A stretch of DNA of 64,000 nucleotides from Stutzerimonas urumqiensis (GCF_003640395.1 NZ_RBZQ01000005.1:124001-188000), one strand, 5' to 3'. Positions 1 through 9,095 are shown, counted from the stretch's first letter. Notes: a model not told the origin generated them from the sequence alone. Numbers and translations: made by a program.

Positions 1-636
1 ATGAAGGGCGATCGCCAGACTCTGCTGTTTTCCGCCACCTTCACCGAAGACGTGATGAACCTGGCCAAGCAGTGGACCGTCAACCCGGCCATCGTCGAGA
101 TCGAGCCGGAAAACGTCGCGAGCGATACCGTCGAGCAGCACGTATACGCCGTGGCCGGCAGCGACAAGTACAAGCTGCTCTACAACCTGATCTCGCAGAA
201 CGACTGGATTCGCGTGATGGTCTTCGCCAACCGCAAGGACGAGGTGCGCCGCATCGAGGAACGCCTGACGCGCGACGGCATCAGCGCGGCGCAGATGTCC
301 GGCGACGTGCCGCAGCACAAGCGGATCAAGGTGCTGGAGGGGTTCCGCGAGGGCAAGATCCGCGTGCTGGTCGCCACCGACGTCGCCGGCCGCGGCATCC
401 ATGTCGAGGGCATCAGCCACGTCATCAATTTCACCCTGCCGGAAGACCCGGACGACTACGTGCACCGTATCGGTCGCACCGGCCGCGCCGGCAGCAGCGG
501 CACCTCGATCAGCTTCGCCGGCGAAGACGACGCCTTCGCCCTGCCGCCGATCGAAGAACTGCTGGGACGCAAGATTCACTGCGAGATGCCACCGGATGAG
601 CTGCTCAAGCCGGTGCCGCGGGCGCACAGAAGCTGA
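1..636 (+). CDS. rhlB: ATP-dependent RNA helicase RhlB, C-terminal part (5' end outside window)
   Basis: This is a DEAD-box RNA helicase that unwinds RNA; in E. coli RhlB works with the RNase E degradosome. The visible part begins just before motif III (FSATF) and holds the whole second RecA-like domain: motif IV around VFANR, motif V (ATDVAGRG) and motif VI ([10 protein letters not shown]). The DEAD box and Walker A must lie upstream of the window. The Met at base 1 is therefore an internal residue and not the start. The gene ends in a short tail without the long basic extension seen in many RhlE-type helicases, and an intrinsic terminator follows it. The RhlB assignment rests on overall resemblance; another DEAD-box paralogue is possible but less likely. 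Confidence 0.88.
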   Translation: MKGDRQTLLFSATFTEDVMNLAKQWTVNPAIVEIEPENVASDTVEQHVYAVAGSDKYKLLYNLISQNDWIRVMVFANRKDEVRRIEERLTRDGISAAQMSGDVPQHKRIKVLEGFREGKIRVLVATDVAGRGIHVEGISHVINFTLPEDPDDYVHRIGRTGRAGSSGTSISFAGEDDAFALPPIEELLGRKIHCEMPPDELLKPVPRAHRS

Positions 637-664
637 TCGCCCGCCGCGTCGAACCCGCCCGGAA

Positions 665-690
665 AAGCGAAGCGCCAGCTTCGCTTTTTT
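665..690 (+). terminator. Intrinsic terminator of rhlB
   Basis: A 9-bp perfect stem (AAGCGAAGC / GCTTCGCTT) with a GCCA loop runs directly into six T residues. It lies 29 bases after the helicase stop codon and points in the direction of that gene. Confidence 0.9.
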
Positions 691-865
691 GTTGCTGAAT
701 CCCAACTCGGCGATGTTTGCCGCGTACGGCAAGCCTGCTGGAAGATTTCAGGCCGACTGCCTGCCCGGCTGTGTGAGCCGTGTCCTCAGACGAGGGTCAA
801 CACACCGACTGCGCTCAGTCGCGCTGGCGAAACAGCGCGCCTGAGGCAGCCACGTTTCGCCTGGT

Positions 866-1318
866 TCAGCGCTTCCAGCGCTCGATCGCCTGCTGGTCGC
901 TGTCGCGCCCTTCGACCCATCGTTCGCCCGCGGCGGTGTCTTCCTTCTTCCAGAACGGCGCGCGGGTCTTCAGGTAATCCATGATGAAGTTGCACGCATC
1001 GAACGCCGCCTGCCGGTGGGCGCTGGCGACACCGACGAAGACGATCGGCTCCGCGGGCTCCAGCCGGCCCACCCGATGCACCACCTCGACCGTCAGCAGC
1101 GGCCAGCGCTCCCTGGCCTCCTCCACGATGCGGCCGAGCGCCTTTTCGGTCATGCCGGGGGCATGTTCGAGGTACATGCCCGACACCGGCTCGCCATCGT
1201 TGTAGTCCCGGACATAGCCGGTAAAGGCCACCACCGCACCGACGCCCGCGTTCGCCGCATGGACGGCGTTCAGCTGTGCACCCGGGTCGAACGTCGCTTG
1301 CTGAATCCGCACGCTCAT
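866..1318 (-). CDS. moaE: Molybdopterin synthase catalytic subunit MoaE
   Basis: MoaE is the large subunit of molybdopterin synthase, which inserts two sulfurs into cyclic pyranopterin monophosphate during cytosolic molybdenum cofactor synthesis. The 150-aa protein is of family length. It shows the GAVVAFTGYVR segment near residues 27-37, the HRVGRLEP segment in the middle and the KTRAPFWKKE segment that supplies active-site lysines. It is the last gene of moaC-moaD-moaE. Its ATG is one base past the moaD stop codon, so the two are probably translationally coupled. No strong terminator is visible between its stop and rhlB. Confidence 0.96.
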   Translation of the reverse strand: MSVRIQQATFDPGAQLNAVHAANAGVGAVVAFTGYVRDYNDGEPVSGMYLEHAPGMTEKALGRIVEEARERWPLLTVEVVHRVGRLEPAEPIVFVGVASAHRQAAFDACNFIMDYLKTRAPFWKKEDTAAGERWVEGRDSDQQAIERWKR

Positions 1319-1319
1319 C

Positions 1320-1568
1320 TCAGCCTCCCGTCACGGTCGGGAAGAAGGCGAGCACATCGCCATCGGCGACCGGCTCGTCCAGGTTGCAGAGTTCGTCATT
1401 GCGCGCGCACATCAGGTTGCGTTCATCCAGCACGCTCCAGGGGCCGCCGCGCCCGACGAGCGACGCGCGGACATCGTCCATGCACCTGAGCCCCTCGTGC
1501 CATTCGAGACGGTCCTGATCGCAGCCGAGCGTTTCGCGATAGCGCGCGAAGAATTGCACCCGAATCAT
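1320..1568 (-). CDS. moaD: Molybdopterin synthase sulfur carrier subunit MoaD
   Basis: MoaD is a small ubiquitin-fold sulfur carrier (82 aa) that is thiocarboxylated at its C-terminus and feeds sulfur to MoaE. The C-terminal double glycine (TVTGG) is intact and the fold-typical FFARYRE segment is near the N-terminus. The reading frame stays open far upstream. The start chosen is the ATG at 1568 because GGAGG sits 7 bases before it and because ATGA overlaps the moaC stop by 4 bases. Confidence 0.95.
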   Translation of the reverse strand: MIRVQFFARYRETLGCDQDRLEWHEGLRCMDDVRASLVGRGGPWSVLDERNLMCARNDELCNLDEPVADGDVLAFFPTVTGG

Positions 1569-2035
1569 GCCTCGACCTCCCAATGCCCGCTTTTGCCGCC
1601 AGACTTCTCGAGCAGCCGCACCCGCTCGACCGTCATGCCGCGATCGACCGCCTTGCACATGTCGTACAGCGTGAGCGCCGCGACGCTGGCGGCGGTCAGC
1701 GCCTCCATCTCGACGCCGGTCTGGCCGGCCAGTCGACAGCGGGCGACGATGCGTACGGCGTCCTCGCCCTCGGGCGTCAGGTCGACCTTGATACTGGTCA
1801 GCAACAGGGGATGGCAGAGCGGAATCAGCTCGTGGGTCTTCTTCGCTGCCTGGATGCCGGCGATACGCGCGACGGCGAACACATCGCCCTTCGGGTGCGC
1901 TCCGTCGGCAATCATGCGCAGGGTGGCTGGCTGCATCCGGACCAGCGCCTCGGCGGTGGCTTCGCGCGAGGTCACGGCCTTTTCCGTGACATCGACCATG
2001 TTGGCGCGCCCCTGTGAATCGAGATGGGTGAGCAT
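1565..2035 (-). CDS. moaC: Cyclic pyranopterin monophosphate synthase MoaC
   Basis: MoaC acts with MoaA to turn GTP into cyclic pyranopterin monophosphate, the first step of molybdenum cofactor synthesis. The 156-aa protein has the family landmarks: [30 protein letters not shown] and the [13 protein letters not shown] segment that carries the catalytic Asp-Met-Cys-Lys region. It is the first gene of moaCDE and overlaps moaD by 4 bases. MoaA is not in the window. Confidence 0.97.
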   Translation of the reverse strand: MLTHLDSQGRANMVDVTEKAVTSREATAEALVRMQPATLRMIADGAHPKGDVFAVARIAGIQAAKKTHELIPLCHPLLLTSIKVDLTPEGEDAVRIVARCRLAGQTGVEMEALTAASVAALTLYDMCKAVDRGMTVERVRLLEKSGGKSGHWEVEA

Positions 2036-2236
2036 GGGAATCCTGTTCGGAATGGAAAAAGGACGGCCAGTTTAACCAAGCCAACGCCGCCAGGTTCGAC
2101 ACGATGGGCGCTACCGGCGCTTTGCTTGTTGGATGCACCGCCTGCTCACCCCAGGCACTGGCGCCGCTGCGTCTCGCAGGGCGACCGTGGTCGCCCTATA
2201 GACCGACCCTCCGAGCAGGTCCGGCGTGAAAGCCCG

Positions 2237-3628
2237 CTACATATGCGCCTCGGCATATTCAGCCAGCACCGAGCGTGGGACGCCTTGCAGGGTGATGTGC
2301 ACGCCGTGGGGGAAGTCCTTGAAGCGCTCGGTGAGGTAGGTCAGGCCCGAGCTGGTCGCCGACAGGTAGGGCGTGTCGATCTGCGCGAGGTTGCCGAGGC
2401 AGACCACCTTCGAGCCGGCGCCCGCACGGGTGATGATGGTCTTCATCTGGTGCGGGGTCAGGTTCTGGCACTCATCGATGAGGATCAGGCTCTGCTGGAA
2501 GCTGCGACCACGGATGTAGTTCAGCGATTTGAACTGCAGCGGCACCTTGCTGAGGATGTAGTCGACGCTGCCGTGGGTGTTCTCGTCCTCCATGTGCAGC
2601 GCTTCGAGGTTGTCGGTGATGGCGCCGAGCCAGGGCTCCATCTTTTCCGCCTCGGTACCGGGCAGGAAGCCGATGTCCTCGTCAAGGCCTTGCACGCTGC
2701 GCGTCGCGATGATGCGCCGGTACCGCTTGCTGACCATGCTCTGCTCGATGGCCGCAGCCAGCGCGAGGATCGTTTTGCCCGAACCCGCCGCCCCGCTCAG
2801 GTTGACCAGGTGGATGTCCGGCTCGAGCAGGGCGAACAGCGCCAGCGCCTGGTAGATGTCCCGCGGCCGCAGCCCCCAGGCTTCCTGATGAAGCAGCGGC
2901 TCCTGGTGCAGGTCGAGCAGCAACAGCTCGTCGGCACGGATGCCCTTCACCCAGCCGACGAACCCCTGCTCGTCGAGGATGAATTCGTTCATGTGCAACG
3001 CGGGCAGGTTGTCCGTCAGTTGCACGCGGTGCCAGGTCCGCCCGTGGGTCTGGCGGGTATCGACCTTGCTGACACGGTCCCAGAAGGAACCGGGCAGATC
3101 GTGGTATCCGCGCGACAGCAGCCCGACGTCGTCCACCAGCTGATCGGTGTGGTAATCCTCGGCGGCCACGCCGCAGGCCCGCGCCTTGAGGCGCATGTTG
3201 ATGTCCTTGGTGACCAGCACGACCGGCGTGCCGGCGTGGCGGGTCTTGAGCTCGACCACCTGATTGATGATCCGGTTGTCGTTCAGGTCTTCCGGGAGCC
3301 AGGTCACCGGCTCGGCACGCTTGCTCATCAGGATCGACAGCGCGCCACTCGGGCCGCTCGGCCCCCGCTCGATCGGCACGCCCTGCTCCACCTGCTCGGG
3401 CGTGGCATTGCCCAGCACCTTGTCGATCAGGCGGATGGCCTGCCGGCATTCGGCCGCGACCGTATGCTTGCCGGTCTTGAGCTTGTCCAGCTCCTCCAGC
3501 ACGGTCATCGGGATGGCGACATGGTGCTCCTGGAAATTCAGCAGCGCGTTGGGGTCATGGATCAGGACGTTGGTGTCGAGGACGTAGAGCGTGGGCCGGG
3601 TGGAGCGAGAACTGCCGTAATCATCCAT
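2237..3628 (-). CDS. PIN domain plus PhoH-family ATPase
   Basis: This 463-aa protein has two parts. Residues about 12-150 are a PIN-domain nuclease fold, starting YVLDTNVLIHDP with further conserved acidic residues. From about residue 250 there is a PhoH-type P-loop ATPase with Walker A GAAGSGKT and Walker B LILIDECQN. It belongs to the PIN-PhoH (PhoH2/YlaK-like) group; mycobacterial members act as RNA helicase and ribonuclease. It is unlike the short PhoH found next to ybeY. The start has a good GAGGTGA site. It stands alone, with no small antitoxin-like ORF next to it as in mycobacterial phoAT-phoH2. The biological role here is unknown. A perfect 9-bp hairpin at 2178-2197 lies after its stop but has no T-run. 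Confidence 0.9.
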   Translation of the reverse strand: MDDYGSSRSTRPTLYVLDTNVLIHDPNALLNFQEHHVAIPMTVLEELDKLKTGKHTVAAECRQAIRLIDKVLGNATPEQVEQGVPIERGPSGPSGALSILMSKRAEPVTWLPEDLNDNRIINQVVELKTRHAGTPVVLVTKDINMRLKARACGVAAEDYHTDQLVDDVGLLSRGYHDLPGSFWDRVSKVDTRQTHGRTWHRVQLTDNLPALHMNEFILDEQGFVGWVKGIRADELLLLDLHQEPLLHQEAWGLRPRDIYQALALFALLEPDIHLVNLSGAAGSGKTILALAAAIEQSMVSKRYRRIIATRSVQGLDEDIGFLPGTEAEKMEPWLGAITDNLEALHMEDENTHGSVDYILSKVPLQFKSLNYIRGRSFQQSLILIDECQNLTPHQMKTIITRAGAGSKVVCLGNLAQIDTPYLSATSSGLTYLTERFKDFPHGVHITLQGVPRSVLAEYAEAHM

Positions 3629-3827
3629 ACGCGATCACCTCTGCTGGGTCGGGCGGCGGCGTAGTCGCTACGCCGCGAAGAACCGCCGTGCGCCGTGGGG
3701 TGAGCGGGCTGGGAAGCCAGTGGGTTCGGAGCTCCCGAGGCCGCCACCTGTGTCGCAGGGTTCGGCGGTCTGCTTCGGTAATACCGCAAAAAAGATGACA
3801 GGCAAAAGTCTTTTCCGCCGAAAGCGC

Positions 3828-4820
3828 TCACCGGCACCCATCGCCCGCAAGACAGCGATTGACCTCCGTCGTGACGTGTACCAGCTCCGGGATCCGCGCC
3901 AGCGCGGCCTTGTAGCGATCCGGCGAGTGGCTCTGGTGCGTCACCACGCTCGCGACGCAGCTGTACTGATTGCGCCCGACACGCCAGAGATGCAGGTCGG
4001 CCACCTCGGTATCGGGCACCGCTTCGAGACCGGCGCGGACACGCTCGACCAGCGGCGAGTCCATTTCCCGATCGAGCAGGACTTTGCCGGTTTCGGTCAG
4101 CAGGCCCCGTGCCCAGAATGCGATGACGATCGCACCCAGCACGCCGATCAGCGGGTCGAGCCACGCCCAGCCGAACAGCTTGCCGCCCAGCAGCGCGAGG
4201 ATCGCCGCCACCGACGTCAGGCCATCGGTCAGCACGTGGATGAAAGCGGCGTGGCGGTTCAGGTCTCGGCCACCGGCGCCGTGGTCGTGATCGTGATCGT
4301 GATCGTGATCGTGATCGTGATCGTGATCGTGATCAGCATGCCGGGCATGGCCATGATCATGCCCGTGGCTGTCACGCAGGAGCCAGGCCGAGGCCAGGTT
4401 GACCAGCAGCCCGATCACAGCCACCCACAGCGCCTGATCGAAACGGATCGTTGCCGGTTCGAACAATCGCCAGATCGACTCGTAGGCCATCAGCAGCGCG
4501 ACCATCACCAGCAGCAGCGCACTGGCAAAGCCGGTCAGCACTTCGATCTTCCAGGTGCCGAAGGCGAAGCGGCGATCCTGTGCGTAGCGACGGGCGAAGA
4601 AGTAGGCCAATGCCGCCATACCGATGGCCACCATGTGCGAAGCCATGTGCCAACCGTCGGCGAGCAGCGCCATCGAATCGAACAGGTAGCCGGCGATGAT
4701 CTCGGCGACCATCGTGAGGCCGGTCAGGAGCACCACCGCCCAGGTCTGGCGCTCCGAGCGGTTTTCCAGCGGACGGTACTCATGGGAGGGATGCCAGCGT
4801 GCGTGATCGCAGTCGTTCAT
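3828..4820 (-). CDS. dmeF: CDF-family divalent metal exporter, DmeF-like
   Basis: This is an inner-membrane cation diffusion facilitator (330 aa) that exports divalent metals, in the DmeF group probably Co2+/Ni2+. The family start RQTWAVVLLTG is followed by six membrane segments. Conserved acid and His residues lie in TM2 (MALLADGWHMASH) and TM5 (HVLTDGLTSVAAI). Between TM4 and TM5 there is a very His-rich cytoplasmic loop, including a run of alternating His and Asp. The ATG at 4820 is chosen because AGAGGA precedes it; the frame stays open further upstream. It is divergent from yaaA, and no dmeR-type regulator is adjacent. The metal specificity is inferred from family resemblance only. Confidence 0.88.
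   Translation of the reverse strand: MNDCDHARWHPSHEYRPLENRSERQTWAVVLLTGLTMVAEIIAGYLFDSMALLADGWHMASHMVAIGMAALAYFFARRYAQDRRFAFGTWKIEVLTGFASALLLVMVALLMAYESIWRLFEPATIRFDQALWVAVIGLLVNLASAWLLRDSHGHDHGHARHADHDHDHDHDHDHDHDHDHGAGGRDLNRHAAFIHVLTDGLTSVAAILALLGGKLFGWAWLDPLIGVLGAIVIAFWARGLLTETGKVLLDREMDSPLVERVRAGLEAVPDTEVADLHLWRVGRNQYSCVASVVTHQSHSPDRYKAALARIPELVHVTTEVNRCLAGDGCR
4287..4334. repeat. Hexanucleotide tandem repeat (GTGATC)8 inside dmeF
   Basis: There are eight perfect copies of GTGATC, preceded by one variant copy (GTGGTC at 4281-4286). On the minus strand the unit is GATCAC, so each copy encodes Asp-His in the metal-binding loop of the exporter. The unit length keeps the frame whatever the copy number. 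Confidence 0.97.
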
Positions 4821-4936
4821 ACGGGTTCCTCTTATCAAGGCCTCCAGCCTGGCACTTGCCATGATGGGAAGGTCAACCCCGTCGGCGGCTGCCGGTCGGC
4901 TGGTAGAATCGCCGCGATCTGAACGGGAGCCTTCGC

Positions 4937-5716
4937 ATGCTGATGGTGATTTCCCCAGCCAAGACGCTGGATTTCGATGCGCCGCCGACCACCTCGGCCT
5001 ACACCCAACCCCGCCACCTCGACGACGCCGAAACGCTGATCGGCCTGCTGCGCGATTATTCGCCCAGCCAGCTTGGCGAACTCATGCATCTGTCGGACAA
5101 GCTCGCGGCCCTGAACGTTGCGCGGTACGGCAGCTGGTCCCGGCCCTTCACTCCGCAGAACGCCAAGCAGGCGCTGCTCGCGTTCAAGGGCGATGTCTAC
5201 ACGGGGCTACAGGCCGAGGACTTCAATGAGGACGACTTCAGCTTCGCCCAGGGCCATCTGCGCATGCTCTCCGGCCTTTACGGCCTGCTTCGTCCGCTGG
5301 ACCTCATGCAGCCCTATCGCCTGGAGATGGGCACCAAACTGCCGAGCCCACGCGGCAAAGACCTCTACGCCTTCTGGGGTGCCCGGATCAGCGAATGGCT
5401 CAATAGCGCGCTGGCCGAACAAGGCGACGACGTGCTGCTCAACCTGGCCTCGAACGAATACTTCGGCGCGGTCCAGCGCAAGGCGCTCAAGGCGCGTGTC
5501 ATCGACGTCGATTTCCGCGATCTGAAAAACGGTGAGTACAAGATCATCAGCTTCTACGCCAAGAAGGCGCGCGGCCTCATGGCCCGCTACGTCATCAAAG
5601 AGCGCCTCACCGATCCGGCCGCGCTGGTTCGCTTCGACTATGCCGGCTATCGCTTCAGCGAAGAGCGCTCCAAGACGGACCGCCTGGTGTTCCTGCGCGA
5701 CACCCCCTCCGACTGA
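4937..5716 (+). CDS. yaaA: Peroxide stress protein YaaA (DUF328)
   Basis: YaaA limits intracellular iron during peroxide stress in E. coli and belongs to a DNA-binding DUF328 fold family. The 259-aa protein is of family length, with [11 protein letters not shown] at the start, [37 protein letters not shown] and the C-terminal FYAKKARG signature. A TAGAAT -10-like element lies at 4904-4909, upstream of a GGGAG site. Two GC-rich hairpins without T-runs (5725-5747 and 5770-5791) follow the stop and could act as its terminator. Confidence 0.95.
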   Translation: MLMVISPAKTLDFDAPPTTSAYTQPRHLDDAETLIGLLRDYSPSQLGELMHLSDKLAALNVARYGSWSRPFTPQNAKQALLAFKGDVYTGLQAEDFNEDDFSFAQGHLRMLSGLYGLLRPLDLMQPYRLEMGTKLPSPRGKDLYAFWGARISEWLNSALAEQGDDVLLNLASNEYFGAVQRKALKARVIDVDFRDLKNGEYKIISFYAKKARGLMARYVIKERLTDPAALVRFDYAGYRFSEERSKTDRLVFLRDTPSD

Positions 5717-5898
5717 ACCCGCACCGCCGCTGCCGGCCGCAGCGGCGCACATCACACCCCCGCGCTACCGGCCCGCACAGGGTCGCGGGCCTGCCCGACA
5801 GAACGCACATTCGCCCACCCCTGGCTCGGGAACTATCCGAACCCCCTGCACTCATAAGGCGCGTACCGACAATTCCAGTCTGGAAAGGGAAGTCGCAC

Positions 5899-6201
5899 AT
5901 GAACGTGCTCAGGGTCTTGGAACTGCAACCTGTCGAGTCCGCCGACAAGCGGACGGCAATCGATCGGCGAACGCCGACCACCTCCGATAGCCCCATAACC
6001 AGCCGCTGCTGGCCGGCCTCCCAGGACCTTCGGCTCGCGCACGGCCTCGTCGCGCGAGTTTCCAAGCGCCTCGAAACCAGCCCCGAGGCCGCGCATCTCA
6101 TCCGCGTCGTACAGGACGAACATCACCGCCGGCCTCGGCTCACGATGGCCGTGACGAACCCCTGCGTCGGATCGGCCGCATCGTCGATCCGCCGAGCCTG
6201 A
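5899..6201 (+). CDS. Small hypothetical ORF, doubtful
   Basis: This 100-aa frame lies in the 569-base gap between yaaA and the GDP-mannose enzyme. It has an AAGGGA element about 9 bases before its ATG. The product is Arg- and Ser-rich, with no signal peptide, membrane segment or motif that I recognise. An equally long frame runs on the opposite strand over much of the same bases (5833-6126), which lowers confidence. Apart from this frame and two GC hairpins near 5725-5791, I see nothing in the gap. Confidence 0.25.
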   Translation: MNVLRVLELQPVESADKRTAIDRRTPTTSDSPITSRCWPASQDLRLAHGLVARVSKRLETSPEAAHLIRVVQDEHHRRPRLTMAVTNPCVGSAASSIRRA

Positions 6202-6285
6202 TGGCAGAACTGTGAAAAGGCGTAGCCAGGCATTTGCGCCAAGGCGAACAAGAAGAAAGACCCTTCAACGAATCAGGAGACACAC

Positions 6286-7734
6286 ATGATCCCGGTCATT
6301 CTCTCAGGCGGAAGCGGCTCCCGGCTTTGGCCCCTCTCCCGCAAGCAGTTCCCCAAGCAGTTCCTCGCCCTCACCGGCGAGCAGACCCTCTTCCAGCAGA
6401 CCGTCGAGCGGCTTGCCTTCGAAGGCATGCAAGCCCCGTTGCTGGTCTGCAACAAGGAACACCGCTTCATCGTCAAGGAGCAGCTGGCCACCCGCAAGCT
6501 GAGCGTGCAGGGCCTGCTGCTCGAGCCTTTCGGCCGCAATACCGCACCGGCCATCGCCATGGCCGCGATGAAGCTGATCGAAGAAGGCCGCGATGAGCTG
6601 TTGCTGGTCCTGCCGGCGGATCATGTGATCGAAGATCAGAAAGCCTTCCAGCGTTCCCTCGCCCTGGCGACCAATGCCGCCGAGCGCAACGCCATGGTGC
6701 TGTTCGGCATTCCCGCCGTCCGCCCGGAAACCGGCTTCGGCTACATCAAATGCGACCTGTCCGACCGCAAAGGCCTCCCGGAAGGCGTCAACAAGGTCGT
6801 CCAGTTCGTCGAAAAGCCCGACGAGCAACGCGCCCAGAGCTTCGTCGAATCGGGCGACTACTTCTGGAACAGCGGCATGTTCCTGTTCCGCGCCAGCGTC
6901 TTCCTCGATGAGCTGCGCAAGCACGACCCGGATATCTACGACAACTGCGAGCTGGCCCTCGCGCGCAGCCAGCGCAACGGCAATGAACTGCTGATCGATC
7001 CGGACAGCTTCGCCTGCTGCCCCGACAACTCCATCGACTACGCCGTGATGGAAAAGACCGACCTGGCCTGCGTCGTACCGCTCTCGGCCGGCTGGAACGA
7101 CGTCGGCTCCTGGTCGTCGATCTGGGATGTGCACGAGAAGGACGAGAACGGCAACGTCATCAAGGGCGACGTGATCGCCGAAGACACGCATAACAGCCTG
7201 ATCCACGGCAACGGCAAGCTGGTCACCGTACTGGGCCTGGACAACATCGTCGTCGTCGAGACCAAGGACGCGATGATGGTCGCCCACAAGGACAAGGTGC
7301 AGGACGTCAAGAAGCTCGTTGCCAAGCTCGACGCCAAGGAACGCTCCGAAACGCAGAACCACTGTGCCGTCTACCGCCCGTGGGGCTGGTATGACTCGGT
7401 CGACATGGGCGGCCGTTTCCAGGTCAAGCGCATCTGCGTGAACCCTGGTGCGAGCCTGTCGCTGCAGATGCACCACCATCGGGCGGAACACTGGATCGTC
7501 GTGTCGGGAACCGCGCAGGTCACCTGCAATGACAAGACCTTCCTGCTGACCGAAAACCAGTCGACCTACATCCCGGTCACGGCCATCCACCGCCTCGCCA
7601 ACCCGGGCAAGATTCCGCTGGAAATCATCGAGGTGCAGTCGGGCAGCTACTTGGGCGAAGACGACATCGAGCGGCTTGACGATGTCTACGGCCGAGCCCC
7701 GGAACATGAATCCGAGGCCAATAGCGCACGGTAA
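6286..7734 (+). CDS. Mannose-1-phosphate guanylyltransferase / mannose-6-phosphate isomerase
   Basis: This bifunctional enzyme makes GDP-mannose for surface polysaccharides. The N-terminal nucleotidyltransferase domain (to about residue 290) starts with the signature VILSGGSGSRLWPLSR and contains FVEKPD. The C-terminal cupin isomerase domain (about 350-470) has RPWGWY, then QMHHHRAEHW, which carries metal-binding His residues. The 482-aa length matches the AlgA/PslB/WbpW paralogues, and sequence reading alone does not choose among them, so no symbol is given. No polysaccharide gene is adjacent, and it is followed by its own terminator, so it appears to be a single-gene unit. Confidence 0.95.
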   Translation: MIPVILSGGSGSRLWPLSRKQFPKQFLALTGEQTLFQQTVERLAFEGMQAPLLVCNKEHRFIVKEQLATRKLSVQGLLLEPFGRNTAPAIAMAAMKLIEEGRDELLLVLPADHVIEDQKAFQRSLALATNAAERNAMVLFGIPAVRPETGFGYIKCDLSDRKGLPEGVNKVVQFVEKPDEQRAQSFVESGDYFWNSGMFLFRASVFLDELRKHDPDIYDNCELALARSQRNGNELLIDPDSFACCPDNSIDYAVMEKTDLACVVPLSAGWNDVGSWSSIWDVHEKDENGNVIKGDVIAEDTHNSLIHGNGKLVTVLGLDNIVVVETKDAMMVAHKDKVQDVKKLVAKLDAKERSETQNHCAVYRPWGWYDSVDMGGRFQVKRICVNPGASLSLQMHHHRAEHWIVVSGTAQVTCNDKTFLLTENQSTYIPVTAIHRLANPGKIPLEIIEVQSGSYLGEDDIERLDDVYGRAPEHESEANSAR

Positions 7735-7751
7735 GTCGCTTCGCGCTCCAC

Positions 7752-7780
7752 AAAAAACCCGCGTTCGCCGCGGGTTTTTT
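7752..7780 (+). terminator. Intrinsic terminator after the GDP-mannose enzyme gene
   Basis: A stem CCCGCG / CGCGGG with loop TTCGC ends in six T residues. An A-run before the stem extends the pairing, so it can also work in the other direction. Confidence 0.92.
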
Positions 7781-7872
7781 CATGAGGCAATCGAACGATA
7801 ACCTCCGCATACCGGCCCGCTCATTGGCGAGGCTACTGTCGCGAGTCCTCGGAAGCAGCTATCGACGCGTGG

Positions 7873-8067
7873 CTAGGGGGGGTTCGAATCCGCTTCCGTT
7901 TCGGCAGCGTCCGCCGCAGCGTCGCCGAGCCGACCGAGCAGTGCAGCCGCAGCGCTGAAATCGGCACCGCTCTCCTCGTTTAGCGCATCCGGATCGAACC
8001 GACTCAGACAGCCCTCGCCGATCGACGCCGGCAGGCCAGCCGCACCACGCTCCAGCGGATCTTTCAT
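7873..8067 (-). CDS. Small acidic hypothetical protein downstream of purU
   Basis: This is a 64-aa frame whose ATG lies 10 bases past the purU stop codon. An AAGAGGG site overlaps the end of purU, so it would be co-translated with it. The product is Ala-, Asp- and Glu-rich with no Cys motif, membrane segment or signal peptide, and I do not recognise a family. Spacing and ribosome binding site argue for a real gene; the low-complexity composition argues for caution. Confidence 0.45.
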   Translation of the reverse strand: MKDPLERGAAGLPASIGEGCLSRFDPDALNEESGADFSAAAALLGRLGDAAADAAETEADSNPP

Positions 8068-8077
8068 CGCGCCCTCT

Positions 8078-8929
8078 TCAGTTGAACACGACCGTCTTGT
8101 TGTCATGCACCAGCACCCGGTCTTCGAGGTGATAGCGCAGGCCACGGGACAGGACCATTTTCTCGACGTCCTTACCGAGTCGAACCATGTCTTCGATACT
8201 GTCGCGATGACTGATCCGCACCACGTCCTGTTCGATGATAGGCCCGGCATCCAGTTCCTGGGTCACGTAGTGACAGGTGGCGCCGATCAACTTGACGCCG
8301 CGCATCGACGCCTGGTGATAAGGCTTCGCACCGACGAAGGACGGCAGGAAACTGTGGTGGATGTTGATAACCCGCCCGGCGTATTCCTCGCAGAGCGAAG
8401 GCGGAAGAATTTGCATATAGCGAGCCAGTACAATGACATCCGCGTTCTTCTCGGAAACGATGGAAGCAACTTCGGAAAACGCCGCCTCCTTGTTTTGCGG
8501 ATCGACCGGTACATGGCGATATTCGATCCCGTGCCATTCGACCATGCTGCGCAAGTCATCGTGATTGGCGATGACACAGGGGATGTCGCAATCCAGCTCA
8601 CCGCTGTGCCAGCGATGTAGCAGATCGGCCAGGCAATGCGACTGTCGGCTCGCCATCAGTACCACGCGCTTTCTCTGGTCCGAATCAGTCACGCGCCATT
8701 GCATGGAGAACTCGCGGGCGATCGGCGCGAACGCCTGGCGAAAGCCATCTATATCGAACGGCAACGAATCGGCCCGTATCTCGTGACGCATGAAGAACCA
8801 GCCGCTCTGCTCGTCGGAATGGTGGCTGGCCTCGGTAATCCAGCCGTTGTAGGTCGCCAGGAAGTTGCTGACCTTGGCGACGATTCCCACGCCATCAGGG
8901 CATGCAATTACCAGCCTGAAAGTTCGCAT
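8078..8929 (-). CDS. purU: Formyltetrahydrofolate deformylase
   Basis: PurU hydrolyses 10-formyl-tetrahydrofolate to formate and tetrahydrofolate, supplying formate to PurT and balancing one-carbon pools. The 283-aa protein has an N-terminal ACT regulatory domain (RLVIACPDGVGIVAKVSNFL) and a C-terminal formyltransferase-like domain. The catalytic region is visible: NIHHSFLPSF with its active-site His, and the later GATCHYVTQELDAGPII segment with the conserved Asp. No neighbouring folate or sarcosine genes are present, so the physiological setting is not clear from context. Confidence 0.96.
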   Translation of the reverse strand: MRTFRLVIACPDGVGIVAKVSNFLATYNGWITEASHHSDEQSGWFFMRHEIRADSLPFDIDGFRQAFAPIAREFSMQWRVTDSDQRKRVVLMASRQSHCLADLLHRWHSGELDCDIPCVIANHDDLRSMVEWHGIEYRHVPVDPQNKEAAFSEVASIVSEKNADVIVLARYMQILPPSLCEEYAGRVINIHHSFLPSFVGAKPYHQASMRGVKLIGATCHYVTQELDAGPIIEQDVVRISHRDSIEDMVRLGKDVEKMVLSRGLRYHLEDRVLVHDNKTVVFN

Positions 8930-9095
8930 CCGACAACACTCCTGCAGCGCATAAAAAAGTCGCGCATTCTAGCCTGTGCCTCTCCCGGCGGCCAACACGG
9001 AAAGACTCGTCATCCCGAGCCGGACTAAGCCCCCAAAAGCACATTAATCATCACCTCGTTCACATTCGGTTAATAAACTTAGCTGCTCTTTTATA

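Noticed and set aside
2036..2236. Molybdenum-cofactor riboswitch or terminator near moaC and phoH
   Set aside because: No Moco aptamer pattern is visible upstream of moaC. The hairpin at 2178-2197 is perfect but has no T-run, so it is mentioned only with the phoH gene.
5833..6126. Minus-strand 97-codon frame in the gap after yaaA
   Set aside because: No ribosome binding site and no recognisable motif. The plus-strand frame there is slightly better supported and is listed with low confidence.
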